DNA of 25,482 bases, from positions 1-25,482 of the forward strand of contig CAYUOS010000033.1 in the NCBI GenBank assembly GCA_964446435.1, given 5' to 3'. The stretch comes from SLNP01 sp964446435. Lineage in GTDB: Bacteria > Bacteroidota > Bacteroidia > Bacteroidales > VadinHA17. Below the pieces are notes generated by a model. That model ran no database searches. It was not told the DNA's origin and was given only the letters and a program-made list of their open reading frames with translations. Position numbers and translations under genes: made by a program. Shown here one piece after another: positions 8,046-16,082 of the stretch (the stretch's first letter is position 1; every line of letters begins with the position of its first letter).

Positions 8046-9983
8046 TTATTTATCATTTATCAGTGAATATATCCGCAGTATTTCGCTGACACTCCATGCC
8101 TGGGAGATTGCACCCCTTGCATGGTGTGGAGGATCGCCGTCATAAATCTCAGAGACTGTGGTAACCCCATGCTCTGTCATCACCTCCTCGAATCCCAAAA
8201 TAAGTTTCCTTACCTTCTCCCTGCCCGAATTACCATATACCCTCAGCCAGCCGTCACAAAAAGGACCAATGAGCCATGGCCAGACAGTGCCCTGATGATA
8301 TGCCTTATCGCGTTCCTCCTGATTGCCGTAATAGGTTCCGCGATAGTGCTCACTGTTCGGACTCAACGATCTCAGTCCCCTGGGTGTCAGTAATTCTGAC
8401 GCGGCCCTGTCAAGCACCTTCTTCATTTGAGCTGTGTCAAGCATCGAATAAGGCAACGAGGTTGCTATCAGCATATTGGGCCTGACTGAAAAATCAGGGC
8501 CCTTTTCATCACTTATATAATCCGCAAGCAGTCCCTTATTCTCATTCCAGAAGAGAGAGTTAAAAGACTCAGCTATCAGTTCAGGCAGTTTGCCATATTC
8601 CCTGATGAACTTCCGGTCACCGGCTCTTTTAGCCATCTCCAGAGTATAGCATACCGCATTGTACCAAAGGGCATTGATTTCGACTGCATATCCCCCCCGG
8701 GGTGTAACAGCCACCCCGTCAACAACCGCATCCATCCAGGTGAGAGCCTTCCCTTCATCTGAAGCATAGATGAGTCCATTCTCCCTCATATGAATATTGA
8801 AACGGGTTCCGCTACGGTAAGCTGCCAATACCGACCTGGCAGCATCTCCATACTTGCGCCACGGATCAATACCTGTCTGCAGTTCATACTGCTGAAGGGC
8901 CCAGAAGAACCATAATGGTGCATCAACTGAATTGAATGCCGGATTATCGGGATTACCCATATTGGGGAACAAGCCATTCCTCATTCTTGACACCTGGGTG
9001 TCAAGCACCTCCTCATAGAAGCCCTCCCTCTTCCTTCCCAGGGCAATGCCCGGCAGGGCAATAAACGTATCCCTTCCCCATGCCCCGAACCAGGGGTATC
9101 CTGCAATTATCAACGTCGATTCTCCTCTCTTCTCAATAAACTGCTGCGCAGCATTCTCGAGACAATTCCTGAAGCTGGTCCTGGGTACTTTGCGCCTGAT
9201 GGTCTTGGTGAATTTTGTTTTCAGGCCTGTTGTATTCTCCTCCTTTGTTGATGCAGAGAAAAGAATCACATCTCCCTCTTTGGCCTTTATTTCAAAGAAA
9301 CCCGGGTTGAACAGGTCCTCAGTATAGTCATAGCCCCTCCTTTTCTCCTCGATGTATTCTACACCAAAATACCAGTCAGGAACCGGAACAAACTCCGACT
9401 TGCATGACAACTGCATATGCAGGGTCGGAAATCCTTCATAAAGGCAGATATTGATGCCGTTACCTATTTCTCCCACCCTGGTGTTTGCGGCCATATTTGC
9501 ACGTGTCAGACCGTGTATGCTGCGGAAAGCAAGGAATGGTCTGATCTGCAGCTTCAGGGGTTCCGCGGCTTCAAGTATGGTGTACCGGTAAAGCAATTGT
9601 TCCTCGTAGTGAACAAGCAATCTCTCCTGGCGAAGCAAGACACCCCCAACCCTGAAGGTCATCATCGGTATGTAATCAATGTTGAAGTCCTCAATATACT
9701 TGTGCCCCTTCGGATTGTAAAACTCTCCACCGTATTTCCTTACACCCGTATTGAACGATTTATCGTTCTGAATAACCGTCAGGTCAAGTGATGACAGCAG
9801 CACGTGCCTTTCATTTCCGAAGGCTTCGACAGGACATACCAGAAGTCCGTGGTACTTCCTGGTATTGCACCCCACAATTGTGGTCGATGAGTATGATCCT
9901 GCCCTGTTGGTCCTCACTATTTCCCTTGAAAGGGAGTATTCAAGATTGACCACCTTCGACTTATCAAAATAAATGTACCCCAT
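8046..9983 (-). CDS. Amylo-alpha-1,6-glucosidase / glycogen debranching enzyme (GH133-like)
   Basis: This enzyme hydrolyses alpha-1,6-linked glucose stubs in glycogen. The N-terminal GDE_N-like beta domain (about 1-260) carries NLEYSLSREIVRTNRAGSYS and NTRKYHGLLV. The C-terminal (alpha/alpha)6 domain carries WFGAWGRDTFIALPG at 298-312, NSVDAPLWFFWALQ at 351-364, EINALWYNAV at 435-444 and AYHQGTVWPW at 561-570. I chose the ATG at 9983 (645 aa) because family members, from memory, begin at this MGY..FDKS segment. A TTG at 10010 would add nine residues. It is the first gene of the minus-strand glycogen operon, 16 bases before the GT4 gene. No signal peptide is seen, so it is cytosolic. It supplies the debranching activity needed for complete use of glycogen with the downstream phosphorylase domain. 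Confidence 0.93.
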   Translation of the reverse strand: MGYIYFDKSKVVNLEYSLSREIVRTNRAGSYSSTTIVGCNTRKYHGLLVCPVEAFGNERHVLLSSLDLTVIQNDKSFNTGVRKYGGEFYNPKGHKYIEDFNIDYIPMMTFRVGGVLLRQERLLVHYEEQLLYRYTILEAAEPLKLQIRPFLAFRSIHGLTRANMAANTRVGEIGNGINICLYEGFPTLHMQLSCKSEFVPVPDWYFGVEYIEEKRRGYDYTEDLFNPGFFEIKAKEGDVILFSASTKEENTTGLKTKFTKTIRRKVPRTSFRNCLENAAQQFIEKRGESTLIIAGYPWFGAWGRDTFIALPGIALGRKREGFYEEVLDTQVSRMRNGLFPNMGNPDNPAFNSVDAPLWFFWALQQYELQTGIDPWRKYGDAARSVLAAYRSGTRFNIHMRENGLIYASDEGKALTWMDAVVDGVAVTPRGGYAVEINALWYNAVCYTLEMAKRAGDRKFIREYGKLPELIAESFNSLFWNENKGLLADYISDEKGPDFSVRPNMLIATSLPYSMLDTAQMKKVLDRAASELLTPRGLRSLSPNSEHYRGTYYGNQEERDKAYHQGTVWPWLIGPFCDGWLRVYGNSGREKVRKLILGFEEVMTEHGVTTVSEIYDGDPPHHARGAISQAWSVSEILRIYSLINDK

Positions 9984-10045
9984 TTGAAGTAACTGATTAA
10001 CTGATTTCAATAATTCTAAAAATTAACACTTTTTACACTATTCTG

Positions 10046-10053
10046 CAAAGTAA
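10046..10053 (-). promoter_or_regulatory. Weak candidate -7 box for the glycogen operon
   Basis: On the minus strand the sequence TTACTTTG matches five of six fixed positions of the Bacteroidota -7 consensus TAnnTTTG. It lies about 60 bases upstream of the chosen debranching-enzyme ATG, in the intergenic region shared with the divergent thioredoxin operon. No convincing -33 TTG was found at the usual distance, so this is a weak call. Confidence 0.3.
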
Positions 10054-10148
10054 GCAGAAAAATTCATGAAAATATGGTTGTTTAGGGCCGATGACAGTGA
10101 TAATGAAAGAATTTAGAAAATGCCATGGATACGAAGTAGTTAAAAAGC

Positions 10149-10156
10149 TATATTTG
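10149..10156 (+). promoter_or_regulatory. Candidate -7 box upstream of the thioredoxin/LpxH operon
   Basis: TATATTTG matches the Bacteroidota -7 consensus TAnnTTTG exactly. It lies 27 bases upstream of the ATG at 10184, giving a leader of about 20 nt. A short purine stretch (cagggag) directly precedes the ATG and could act as a weak ribosome site. No clear -33 TTG lies at 19-21 bases upstream, which limits confidence. Confidence 0.42.
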
Positions 10157-10183
10157 CACTTCATAAAATAAGAAACAGGGAGA

Positions 10184-11353
10184 ATGAAAAACAGGGTTTT
10201 AGTAGTGTCGCTGATAGCGATTATTGCTTTTGGGTGCAAAAAGAGCACACACATGATTTCAGGCAGGATCGACGGCAGTCCGGCGAATGCCTATGTCTAT
10301 CTCGATGAATTGAAGTCTGATGCCATTGAGACAGTTGACTCGGTGAAGATTGGCGATAAGGGAGAATTCAGGTTCAAGAGGAAATCAGAAAGTCCGGCAT
10401 TTTATATAATGAAAGTCACAAACAACAGTTTCCTGACTATACTTATTGATCCGGGCGAAAACCTTAAAATAGAGGCTCATTACGATTCATTGAATGTTCC
10501 ATCCAAAATCTCAGGTGCTGCTGGAACAGAACTTATGATGAGATTCAACAAGGAACTCAGGGCAGCAATTGCAGCTCTTGAGGAATTACAGGATATCTAT
10601 ATGAGCAACCTTGACAATCCTGATCTTGAAAGAATTATCGACGAACTTGACGAAAGGGCATACTCAATAATAGACCAGATGGAGGAATACACCAGGCGCT
10701 ACATTGATGATAATCCCACATCGCTTGCTACCCTTCTTGCATTATATCAACAGCTTACACCAGGAGCGCCGATACTGCACCCGGCAGACAACTTCGAATA
10801 CTTCCTGAAGGTTGATTCTACTCTCTTCTCACTTTACCCCGATTCTGAACCGGTTAAGTATTTCCACAAGCAGGTAGAAGAGATGAAGATTGCCATGGCC
10901 GATATGAGAGGCTCTGCCAATCTCCTCTCACTTGGCTCAGTAGCCCCTGAGATTGCGCTACCTTCGGCAGCCGGAGACACCATAAGACTATCATCAACAA
11001 GGGGCAAGGTCGTCCTTCTCGATTTCTGGGCTGCCTGGTGCCCGCCGTGCCGAAAAGAGAGTCCTTACCTTAACAGGGCATATGATACTTACAATAAACA
11101 GGGTTTCGAAATATACCAGGTCAGCCTCGACAGAACAAGGGAGGATTGGCTTAAAGGCATTGAGGAAGACAAGCTGGGCAGGTGGATACATGTAAGTGAT
11201 GTAATGTATTGGAATTCAATTGTGGTACCTCTTTACAAGATTGAAGCAATACCCTTTAACCTGCTGCTTGACAGAGACGGCAGAATACTGGAGACAAACC
11301 TCAGAGGAGACCAGCTTTTAAGAACTCTTGAGATTGTAATGAACCAGAACTAA
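10184..11353 (+). CDS. DUF4369/TlpA-like thioredoxin lipoprotein with CPPC site
   Basis: This 389-residue envelope thiol-disulfide oxidoreductase has a short leader ending in a lipobox (IAFGC, lipidated Cys18). A DUF4369-like beta domain follows at about residues 24-105 (SGRIDGSPANAYVYLDEL, FLTILIDPGENLKIEAHY), then a helical linker at about 115-240 containing YIDDNPTSLATLLALYQQ. The C-terminal TlpA/AhpC-type thioredoxin fold (about 250-389) has the active site FWAAWCPPCRKE with Cys286 and Cys289, and a cis-Pro-like EAIPFNLLLDRDGRI. In Bacteroidota such proteins probably handle disulfide reduction in the periplasm. The client is unknown. It is the first gene of a three-gene operon, with a 17-base gap to its paralogue. 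Confidence 0.9.
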   Translation: MKNRVLVVSLIAIIAFGCKKSTHMISGRIDGSPANAYVYLDELKSDAIETVDSVKIGDKGEFRFKRKSESPAFYIMKVTNNSFLTILIDPGENLKIEAHYDSLNVPSKISGAAGTELMMRFNKELRAAIAALEELQDIYMSNLDNPDLERIIDELDERAYSIIDQMEEYTRRYIDDNPTSLATLLALYQQLTPGAPILHPADNFEYFLKVDSTLFSLYPDSEPVKYFHKQVEEMKIAMADMRGSANLLSLGSVAPEIALPSAAGDTIRLSSTRGKVVLLDFWAAWCPPCRKESPYLNRAYDTYNKQGFEIYQVSLDRTREDWLKGIEEDKLGRWIHVSDVMYWNSIVVPLYKIEAIPFNLLLDRDGRILETNLRGDQLLRTLEIVMNQN

Positions 11354-11370
11354 CAGTTATTACAAACAAG

Positions 11371-12534
11371 ATGCCGCGAACATTCCTTCTGATTTTGATG
11401 ATTGCAGCACTCGCAGCAGGCTGCAGGAGTAAAGAAACCGTAATCGTAAACGGAACCATTCAGAACCCGAAAGGAGACTACCTGAAAATGTGGAGGGTAG
11501 ATATTAACAAACCCCAGCCCCTCGACTCAGTTAAAGTCAGGAATAACGGCAGATTCAGGTTCACCATACCTGTCAGTCAGCCAGATTTCTTCCAGGTGGG
11601 CTGGTCGCCGAATGAATTCATAACCCTTGTCCTTCATCCGGGAGACAGGGTGTCATTGGGGTTCAGCGGAGATCTGCTGCACCGTGATTATACCGTAACA
11701 GGGTCAGATGATTCAGAAAAAGTAAGGCTGTTGGAGTCAAAGCTTTACGAAACCAGAAGGAAGCTTGACACTCTGAGGATAGCTCATGATGCGGTATTCG
11801 ATGATCCGGCCGGACAGGCTGCTGCAGACTCAATTGAAACAAGAATTGTTGATGTGGTTACTGACCAGAGAAACTTCAGTATTGACTTTATACTTAACAA
11901 CCTGAATTCTCTGACGTCAATTATGGCAATTTACCAGAGGTTCAATGAAGAGACATACGTACTTTATGAAACGCGCGACCTTCAGCTTATGAAGCTCCTT
12001 ACAGACACTCTTACCGTTAAGTACCCGGCATCACAACAGGTAAAGGCGATGGCTGAAGACTTTAAGAGGGAGTTCAACAACATGAAGATGAGACAATTCA
12101 GTCGTGTTGTAGAAGGAATGGAACCCACAGAGCTTAATCCCAGCCTTACTGACATTAACGGCAGGAAGATAGCCCTTTCTTCACTCAGGGGCAAATATGT
12201 ACTCGTCTCATTCTGGTCAGCAGCATCAGCCGAATGCCTGAGCAACAACATCGAGCTCAAGGAACTTTATAAGAATTATAACCGCAGGGGTTTCGAGATT
12301 TACCAGATCAGCATTGACACCGATGAGGAGCGCTGGAGAAGAGCAGTAAGGTTCGATGAGCTGCCCTGGATCAGTGTAAGGGAAGACGACCCGTCAAACC
12401 TGAAATACGCGTACATATATAATGTGCAGTCGCTCCCGGCCAACTATCTCTACGATCGCCAGGGAGAGATCATCGGCACGAACCTGTTCGGAAGGACGCT
12501 CGCGATAAAGCTTGAACAACTCTTTGGACGATAA
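11371..12534 (+). CDS. DUF4369/thioredoxin-fold lipoprotein lacking the nucleophilic Cys
   Basis: This 387-residue paralogue of the preceding gene has the same layout: lipobox LAAGC (Cys18), a DUF4369-like domain (VNGTIQNPKGDYLKMWRVD; FITLVLHPGDRVSLGF), a helical linker with NLNSLTSIMAIYQRF, and a C-terminal thioredoxin-like domain. The active-site segment reads FWSAASAECLSN. Aligned without gaps to FWAAWCPPCRKE of the neighbour, Ser286 replaces the nucleophilic Cys and only the resolving Cys289 remains. The rest of the fold is kept (FEIYQISIDTDEERW; QSLPANYLYDRQGEI). It is therefore unlikely to act as a standard reductase. A binding, chaperone or partner role with the upstream protein is an inference. 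The 17-base gap before it and 8-base gap after it suggest co-transcription. Confidence 0.85.
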   Translation: MPRTFLLILMIAALAAGCRSKETVIVNGTIQNPKGDYLKMWRVDINKPQPLDSVKVRNNGRFRFTIPVSQPDFFQVGWSPNEFITLVLHPGDRVSLGFSGDLLHRDYTVTGSDDSEKVRLLESKLYETRRKLDTLRIAHDAVFDDPAGQAAADSIETRIVDVVTDQRNFSIDFILNNLNSLTSIMAIYQRFNEETYVLYETRDLQLMKLLTDTLTVKYPASQQVKAMAEDFKREFNNMKMRQFSRVVEGMEPTELNPSLTDINGRKIALSSLRGKYVLVSFWSAASAECLSNNIELKELYKNYNRRGFEIYQISIDTDEERWRRAVRFDELPWISVREDDPSNLKYAYIYNVQSLPANYLYDRQGEIIGTNLFGRTLAIKLEQLFGR

Positions 12535-12542
12535 ACACAAAG

Positions 12543-13298
12543 TTGCAAAGGCAGGGTAAAATATATTTTGCTTCTGATTTTCATCTCGGGCTGAATGCAG
12601 GAGGTGATCCCAGGGTTAGGGAGAAGAGGGTAATAGAATGGCTTGAATCGGCCGCCACTGACGCCTCCGAGATCTTTCTCCTGGGAGATATATTCGACTT
12701 CTGGTGGGAGTACAGGCATGTCATTCCTAAGGGATTCACAAGGTTTTTCGGCACCATCGCGGCTATTACCGATTCAGGTATTCCGGTCAATTTCTTCACA
12801 GGCAACCACGACATGTGGGTTGGCGATTACCTCTCAACCGAGTGCGGCATGAAGGTGCATAGCGGAGTGGTTGAACGGAATTTCAATGGCAAGAGGTTCC
12901 TGCTTGCCCATGGGGAAGGCCTTGGTTCCACCGGAGCAGGTTACAAAATACTGCTTTTCCTCTTCAGGAACCGTATTGTACGAGGCTTCTGGTCAGCTTT
13001 ACACCCACGCATCGGGGTGGCTGTCGGGCACAGATGGTCTCTGGGCAGCAGGCTTGGAAAGGGGGTTCACACTCCATTCCTGGGTGAAGAAGAGGAGGAC
13101 CTCGTCAGGTATGCAAATTCTGTTGCCGGGGAGAAAAATATCGATTACTACATTTTCGGACACCGCCACCTGCCAATGAAGTACCAATTGGCAGACGGAA
13201 GTACGATGGTGATTCTTGGCGACTGGATATCAGGCAGTTCGCATGCAGAATGGGACGGCACGATGCTTAGCCTGATCGTTAATGATCAGTACTCCTGA
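12543..13298 (+). CDS. lpxH: UDP-2,3-diacylglucosamine diphosphatase, LpxH-like metallophosphoesterase
   Basis: This enzyme probably cleaves UDP-2,3-diacylglucosamine to lipid X and UMP in lipid A synthesis, at the cytoplasmic face of the inner membrane. All calcineurin-like metal motifs are visible: SDFHLG with D12 and H14, GDIFDFW with D49, GNHDMW with N88 and H89, AHGEG with H123, and GHRH at 206-209. At 251 residues it is close to the usual LpxH length, and from memory the sequence best fits the Bacteroidota LpxH-like group. The start is a TTG at 12543, 8 bases after the upstream stop. No ATG or GTG lies closer to the SDFH motif in a sensible position. Its 3' end overlaps the convergent SiaB-like gene by 13 bases. 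Assignment to lipid A rather than another diphosphate substrate rests on family resemblance. Confidence 0.85.
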   Translation: MQRQGKIYFASDFHLGLNAGGDPRVREKRVIEWLESAATDASEIFLLGDIFDFWWEYRHVIPKGFTRFFGTIAAITDSGIPVNFFTGNHDMWVGDYLSTECGMKVHSGVVERNFNGKRFLLAHGEGLGSTGAGYKILLFLFRNRIVRGFWSALHPRIGVAVGHRWSLGSRLGKGVHTPFLGEEEEDLVRYANSVAGEKNIDYYIFGHRHLPMKYQLADGSTMVILGDWISGSSHAEWDGTMLSLIVNDQYS

Positions 13299-14401
13299 TC
13301 CTCAATCCTTACCTTCAGAATATAGTAAGAATATAGTCTGTTGACCCTGTCGAAGGCATATTCAAGTTTGTTGCCTGACTTTCTGGCTATGTCAATCAAG
13401 CCCATATTGCCGGTGCTGTCAGTCGAGGTCTTTTGCTTTGCAAGTTGCTCGCGATAATAATCCTTCAGACCTTGCCTGTCGAAGCTGTTGACATGGTCAA
13501 GCTTCGACTTCAGGCTCTCTATCTTGCTGTTTCTGACAAGATTGCCCGTTGTGACGCAGAACGATTCTCCCTCCATCTTCACTACTGCCACAGGCATTCC
13601 ATATTTCTTTTCAGCAACTTTTCCGGGTCCGTACTTTGCGATGTTCTCGAGAATCTCGACCAGAATGCTGAAAACCCGTCTCTTGATTCCCGATTCAACA
13701 TCGTCTTCCCTTAACTTGGCCTCTGTAAATGAGAGCATCTCCTTCCCCACATCGGGGGTGATGTGGTTTGACCAAACCATGTAAACATTGTTTGCCGAGA
13801 GCAGTTTCTCAAATCCCAGAACGACACGTCCATTGAACTTCTTACCATCGGTCATGGTCCTTATTCCGGTTCCTGATGAATCGACCGTCTTGCTCAGGAC
13901 GTAATAGTAATAATCCGGATCGATCTTTATGAAATCATAATCGAGCTTGTTGCCTGTCTTCTTGGCCATCTCAATCAGGCCAAGCCCGGCTCCCCCCTTG
14001 TTGCTGATCTCTGTCGTCTCAAGCATCTTCCTGTATATCTTCCTGACTTCATCAGGATCGAGGCGGTTTATCTGCCTCAGTCTTTTTCTCAATTCAGGAA
14101 CATTCCCGGCATCCATTACATTTCCCGTTGCAACGCTGTATCCGCTATCTGACTTCGAATAGGCTACAACCGACATTCGGGCATAATCATTCGGGCTTGT
14201 GTGCCGGGAAACGTTCTGCAGCGACTCAAGAACGAACATGAACAGTCGCTTTCGGGCAGCAAATCCGAATTCACTGCTCTCCATCTCCCTTTCGAGTAGC
14301 ATCAGGAGTGAAAGTGAATTAACGTTGGTAACGATTCCGCGGTAGACAAACATCATGCGTTTGCGCATCATCCTGTCACGTATCCTGCGTGTGAAGTCCA
14401 T
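13286..14401 (-). CDS. SiaB-like (DUF6272) protein with two tandem domains
   Basis: This 371-residue cytoplasmic protein consists of two copies of a SiaB/HATPase-like domain. Copy 1 (about 12-172) has VLESLQNVSRH with N63, YSVATGNVM at 88-96 and GGAGLGLIEMAKKTGNKLDY at 136-155. Copy 2 (about 200-365) has LVEILENIAKY with N253, FCVTTGNLV at 281-289 and TGNMGLIDIARKSGNKLEY at 330-348. The copies are offset by 190-193 residues. In Pseudomonas, SiaB is a protein kinase acting on the anti-sigma-antagonist-like SiaC within a biofilm/c-di-GMP switch. Family members are usually single-domain proteins of roughly half this size, from memory. No SiaA, SiaC or SiaD gene is visible nearby. It follows yifB on the same strand after 83 bases. 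The kinase role here is inferred. Confidence 0.75.
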   Translation of the reverse strand: MDFTRRIRDRMMRKRMMFVYRGIVTNVNSLSLLMLLEREMESSEFGFAARKRLFMFVLESLQNVSRHTSPNDYARMSVVAYSKSDSGYSVATGNVMDAGNVPELRKRLRQINRLDPDEVRKIYRKMLETTEISNKGGAGLGLIEMAKKTGNKLDYDFIKIDPDYYYYVLSKTVDSSGTGIRTMTDGKKFNGRVVLGFEKLLSANNVYMVWSNHITPDVGKEMLSFTEAKLREDDVESGIKRRVFSILVEILENIAKYGPGKVAEKKYGMPVAVVKMEGESFCVTTGNLVRNSKIESLKSKLDHVNSFDRQGLKDYYREQLAKQKTSTDSTGNMGLIDIARKSGNKLEYAFDRVNRLYSYYILKVRIEDQEY

Positions 14402-14484
14402 GCACCAATGATCAGGTAAATCAAAATCAGTCTATAAATATAGTTATTAATTGCAGACCCTGCCAGTGCTCAGTAATTATTTTT

Positions 14485-16023
14485 TTAACCGGCCCAACCC
14501 TCACGGTCAAGGTTACGGTAGTTAATTGCCTCTGAAATGTGGTCTGCTCCGATAGTCTCCTGACCCTCGAGGTCGGCGATGGTTCTGGATACCTTGAGTA
14601 TTCGGTCATACCCCCTTGCCGACAGCCTGCGGAGCTCCATCGCTCTTTTCAGAAGGCTGGCTGCTGCATCTGAAAGGCTACAGTATTTCCGTTGCAGTCG
14701 GCTGTTCATCTGTGCATTACTGTAAACACCGTGCGTGTCACTGAACCTCTCCTGCTGTATCTTTCTTGCCCTTACTACCCTCTCCCTTACTGATGCCGAA
14801 GACTCCGACATCTTTTCTGCTGCCATATTCTGATACTCTACAGGCACTACCTCAACATGCATGTCAATCCTGTCAAGCAGAGGCCCCGAGACCCTGCCCA
14901 GATATCTGAGTACCGCACCCGGAGGACACAGACACTCCCTTGAGGGGTGGTTATAGAATCCGCATGGACAGGGATTCATCGCTGCAACAAGCATAATACT
15001 TGCCGGAAATACAACTGAGAATTTAGCCCTGGAGATTGTTATCACCCTGTCCTCAAGCGGTTGTCTCATCACCTCCATCACGGTACGCCTGAACTCAGGC
15101 AGTTCATCGAGAAAGAGCACTCCGTTGTGGGCAAGTGAAATCTCTCCCGGCTGGGGGTATGAACCGCCTCCCACCATCGCCACATCTGATATTGTATGGT
15201 GCGGATTGCGAAAGGGGCGGCTTACCATCAGCGATGTTTTACCATCGAGTTTGCCCGCCACGCTGTGAATCTTTGTGGTCTCAAGGGCCTCATTGAGTGT
15301 CAGGGGCGGCACAATCGTTATTAACCTCCTGGCCAGCATAGTCTTACCTGAGCCCGGGCATCCCACCATTACAAGATTGTGATTTCCTGCAGCGGCTACC
15401 TCAAGAGCCCGCTTTACACTCTCCTGTCCCTTTACATCCGAAAAATCAATATCATAACGGTTTGCCTCTGTGTCGAAGAATGTCGCCATGTTGACCCGCA
15501 CCGGATCAAACGTACGGTATCCGTTAAGGAAGTCAATCACTTCAGCCAGCGATGACATTCCATACACATCAATTCCATCCACCACGGCAGCCTCCATGGC
15601 ATTGGCTGATGGAACGATTATGCCCTGAAACCCTTCATCCCGCGCCCGCAGCGTAATTGGCAGTATCCCCTTTACCGGTTTAATGGAGCCGTCAAGTGAC
15701 AGTTCCCCCACCATCATGAATCTCTCTCCATTGAAAGAGAGTATCTTCTCATCGGAGGCAAGAATGCCTACAGCAAGCGGAAGGTCAAAGGAGGAACCTT
15801 CCTTCCTGATATCGGCGGGAGCAAGGTTAATCACAACCTGTCTTCCTGGCCACCGGTAACCCAGTGTTCTCATCGCAGATTCAATCCTCTGCTGGCTCTC
15901 CTTGACGGCAACGTCAGGCAAACCCACAAGAAAAAACCTCACACCCTGAGAGGTATTCACCTCAACGGTAATGGTAACGGCATCAATCCCGATCACCGTA
16001 CCGGTATAAGTCTTTACCAGCAT
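14485..16023 (-). CDS. YifB/ComM family Mg-chelatase-like AAA+ protein
   Basis: This 512-residue AAA+ ATPase belongs to the family that includes ComM, a helicase aiding branch migration in natural transformation. The N-terminal ChlI/Lon-protease-like domain covers about 1-170 (VEVNTSQGVRFFLVGLPDVAVKE region). The AAA+ core has the Walker A GCPGSGKT at 221-228 and the Walker B LFLDELPEF at 303-311. A four-Cys insert, MNPCPCGFYNHP...CLCPPG, has C352, C354, C364 and C366, and may bind a metal. The Mg_chelatase_C-like lid ends the protein (LSARGYDRILKVSRTIADLE). The ATG at 16023 is well placed. It sits 59 bases downstream of the MORN-type gene and may share its promoter. No other competence gene is in the window, so a DNA-uptake role is inference from the family. 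Confidence 0.92.
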   Translation of the reverse strand: MLVKTYTGTVIGIDAVTITVEVNTSQGVRFFLVGLPDVAVKESQQRIESAMRTLGYRWPGRQVVINLAPADIRKEGSSFDLPLAVGILASDEKILSFNGERFMMVGELSLDGSIKPVKGILPITLRARDEGFQGIIVPSANAMEAAVVDGIDVYGMSSLAEVIDFLNGYRTFDPVRVNMATFFDTEANRYDIDFSDVKGQESVKRALEVAAAGNHNLVMVGCPGSGKTMLARRLITIVPPLTLNEALETTKIHSVAGKLDGKTSLMVSRPFRNPHHTISDVAMVGGGSYPQPGEISLAHNGVLFLDELPEFRRTVMEVMRQPLEDRVITISRAKFSVVFPASIMLVAAMNPCPCGFYNHPSRECLCPPGAVLRYLGRVSGPLLDRIDMHVEVVPVEYQNMAAEKMSESSASVRERVVRARKIQQERFSDTHGVYSNAQMNSRLQRKYCSLSDAAASLLKRAMELRRLSARGYDRILKVSRTIADLEGQETIGADHISEAINYRNLDREGWAG

Positions 16024-16082
16024 AACGGCAATGAATTAAAGAGAGACTAAAAGGAAATGCCCTTACAAGTTAGGAAAAAAAA

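Noticed and set aside
9984..10010. TTG start adding nine residues to the debranching enzyme
   Set aside because: The ATG at 9983 matches where family members begin, from memory. The TTG extension has no supporting ribosome site.
14422..14429. TGATTTTG as a minus-strand -7 box for the SiaB-like gene
   Set aside because: The second consensus base is wrong and no TTG lies at the proper distance. Co-transcription with yifB is as likely.
14432..14443. Palindrome CTATAAATATAG between yifB and the SiaB-like gene
   Set aside because: Five-bp AT-rich arms in AT-rich intergenic sequence are expected by chance, and no T-run makes it a terminator.
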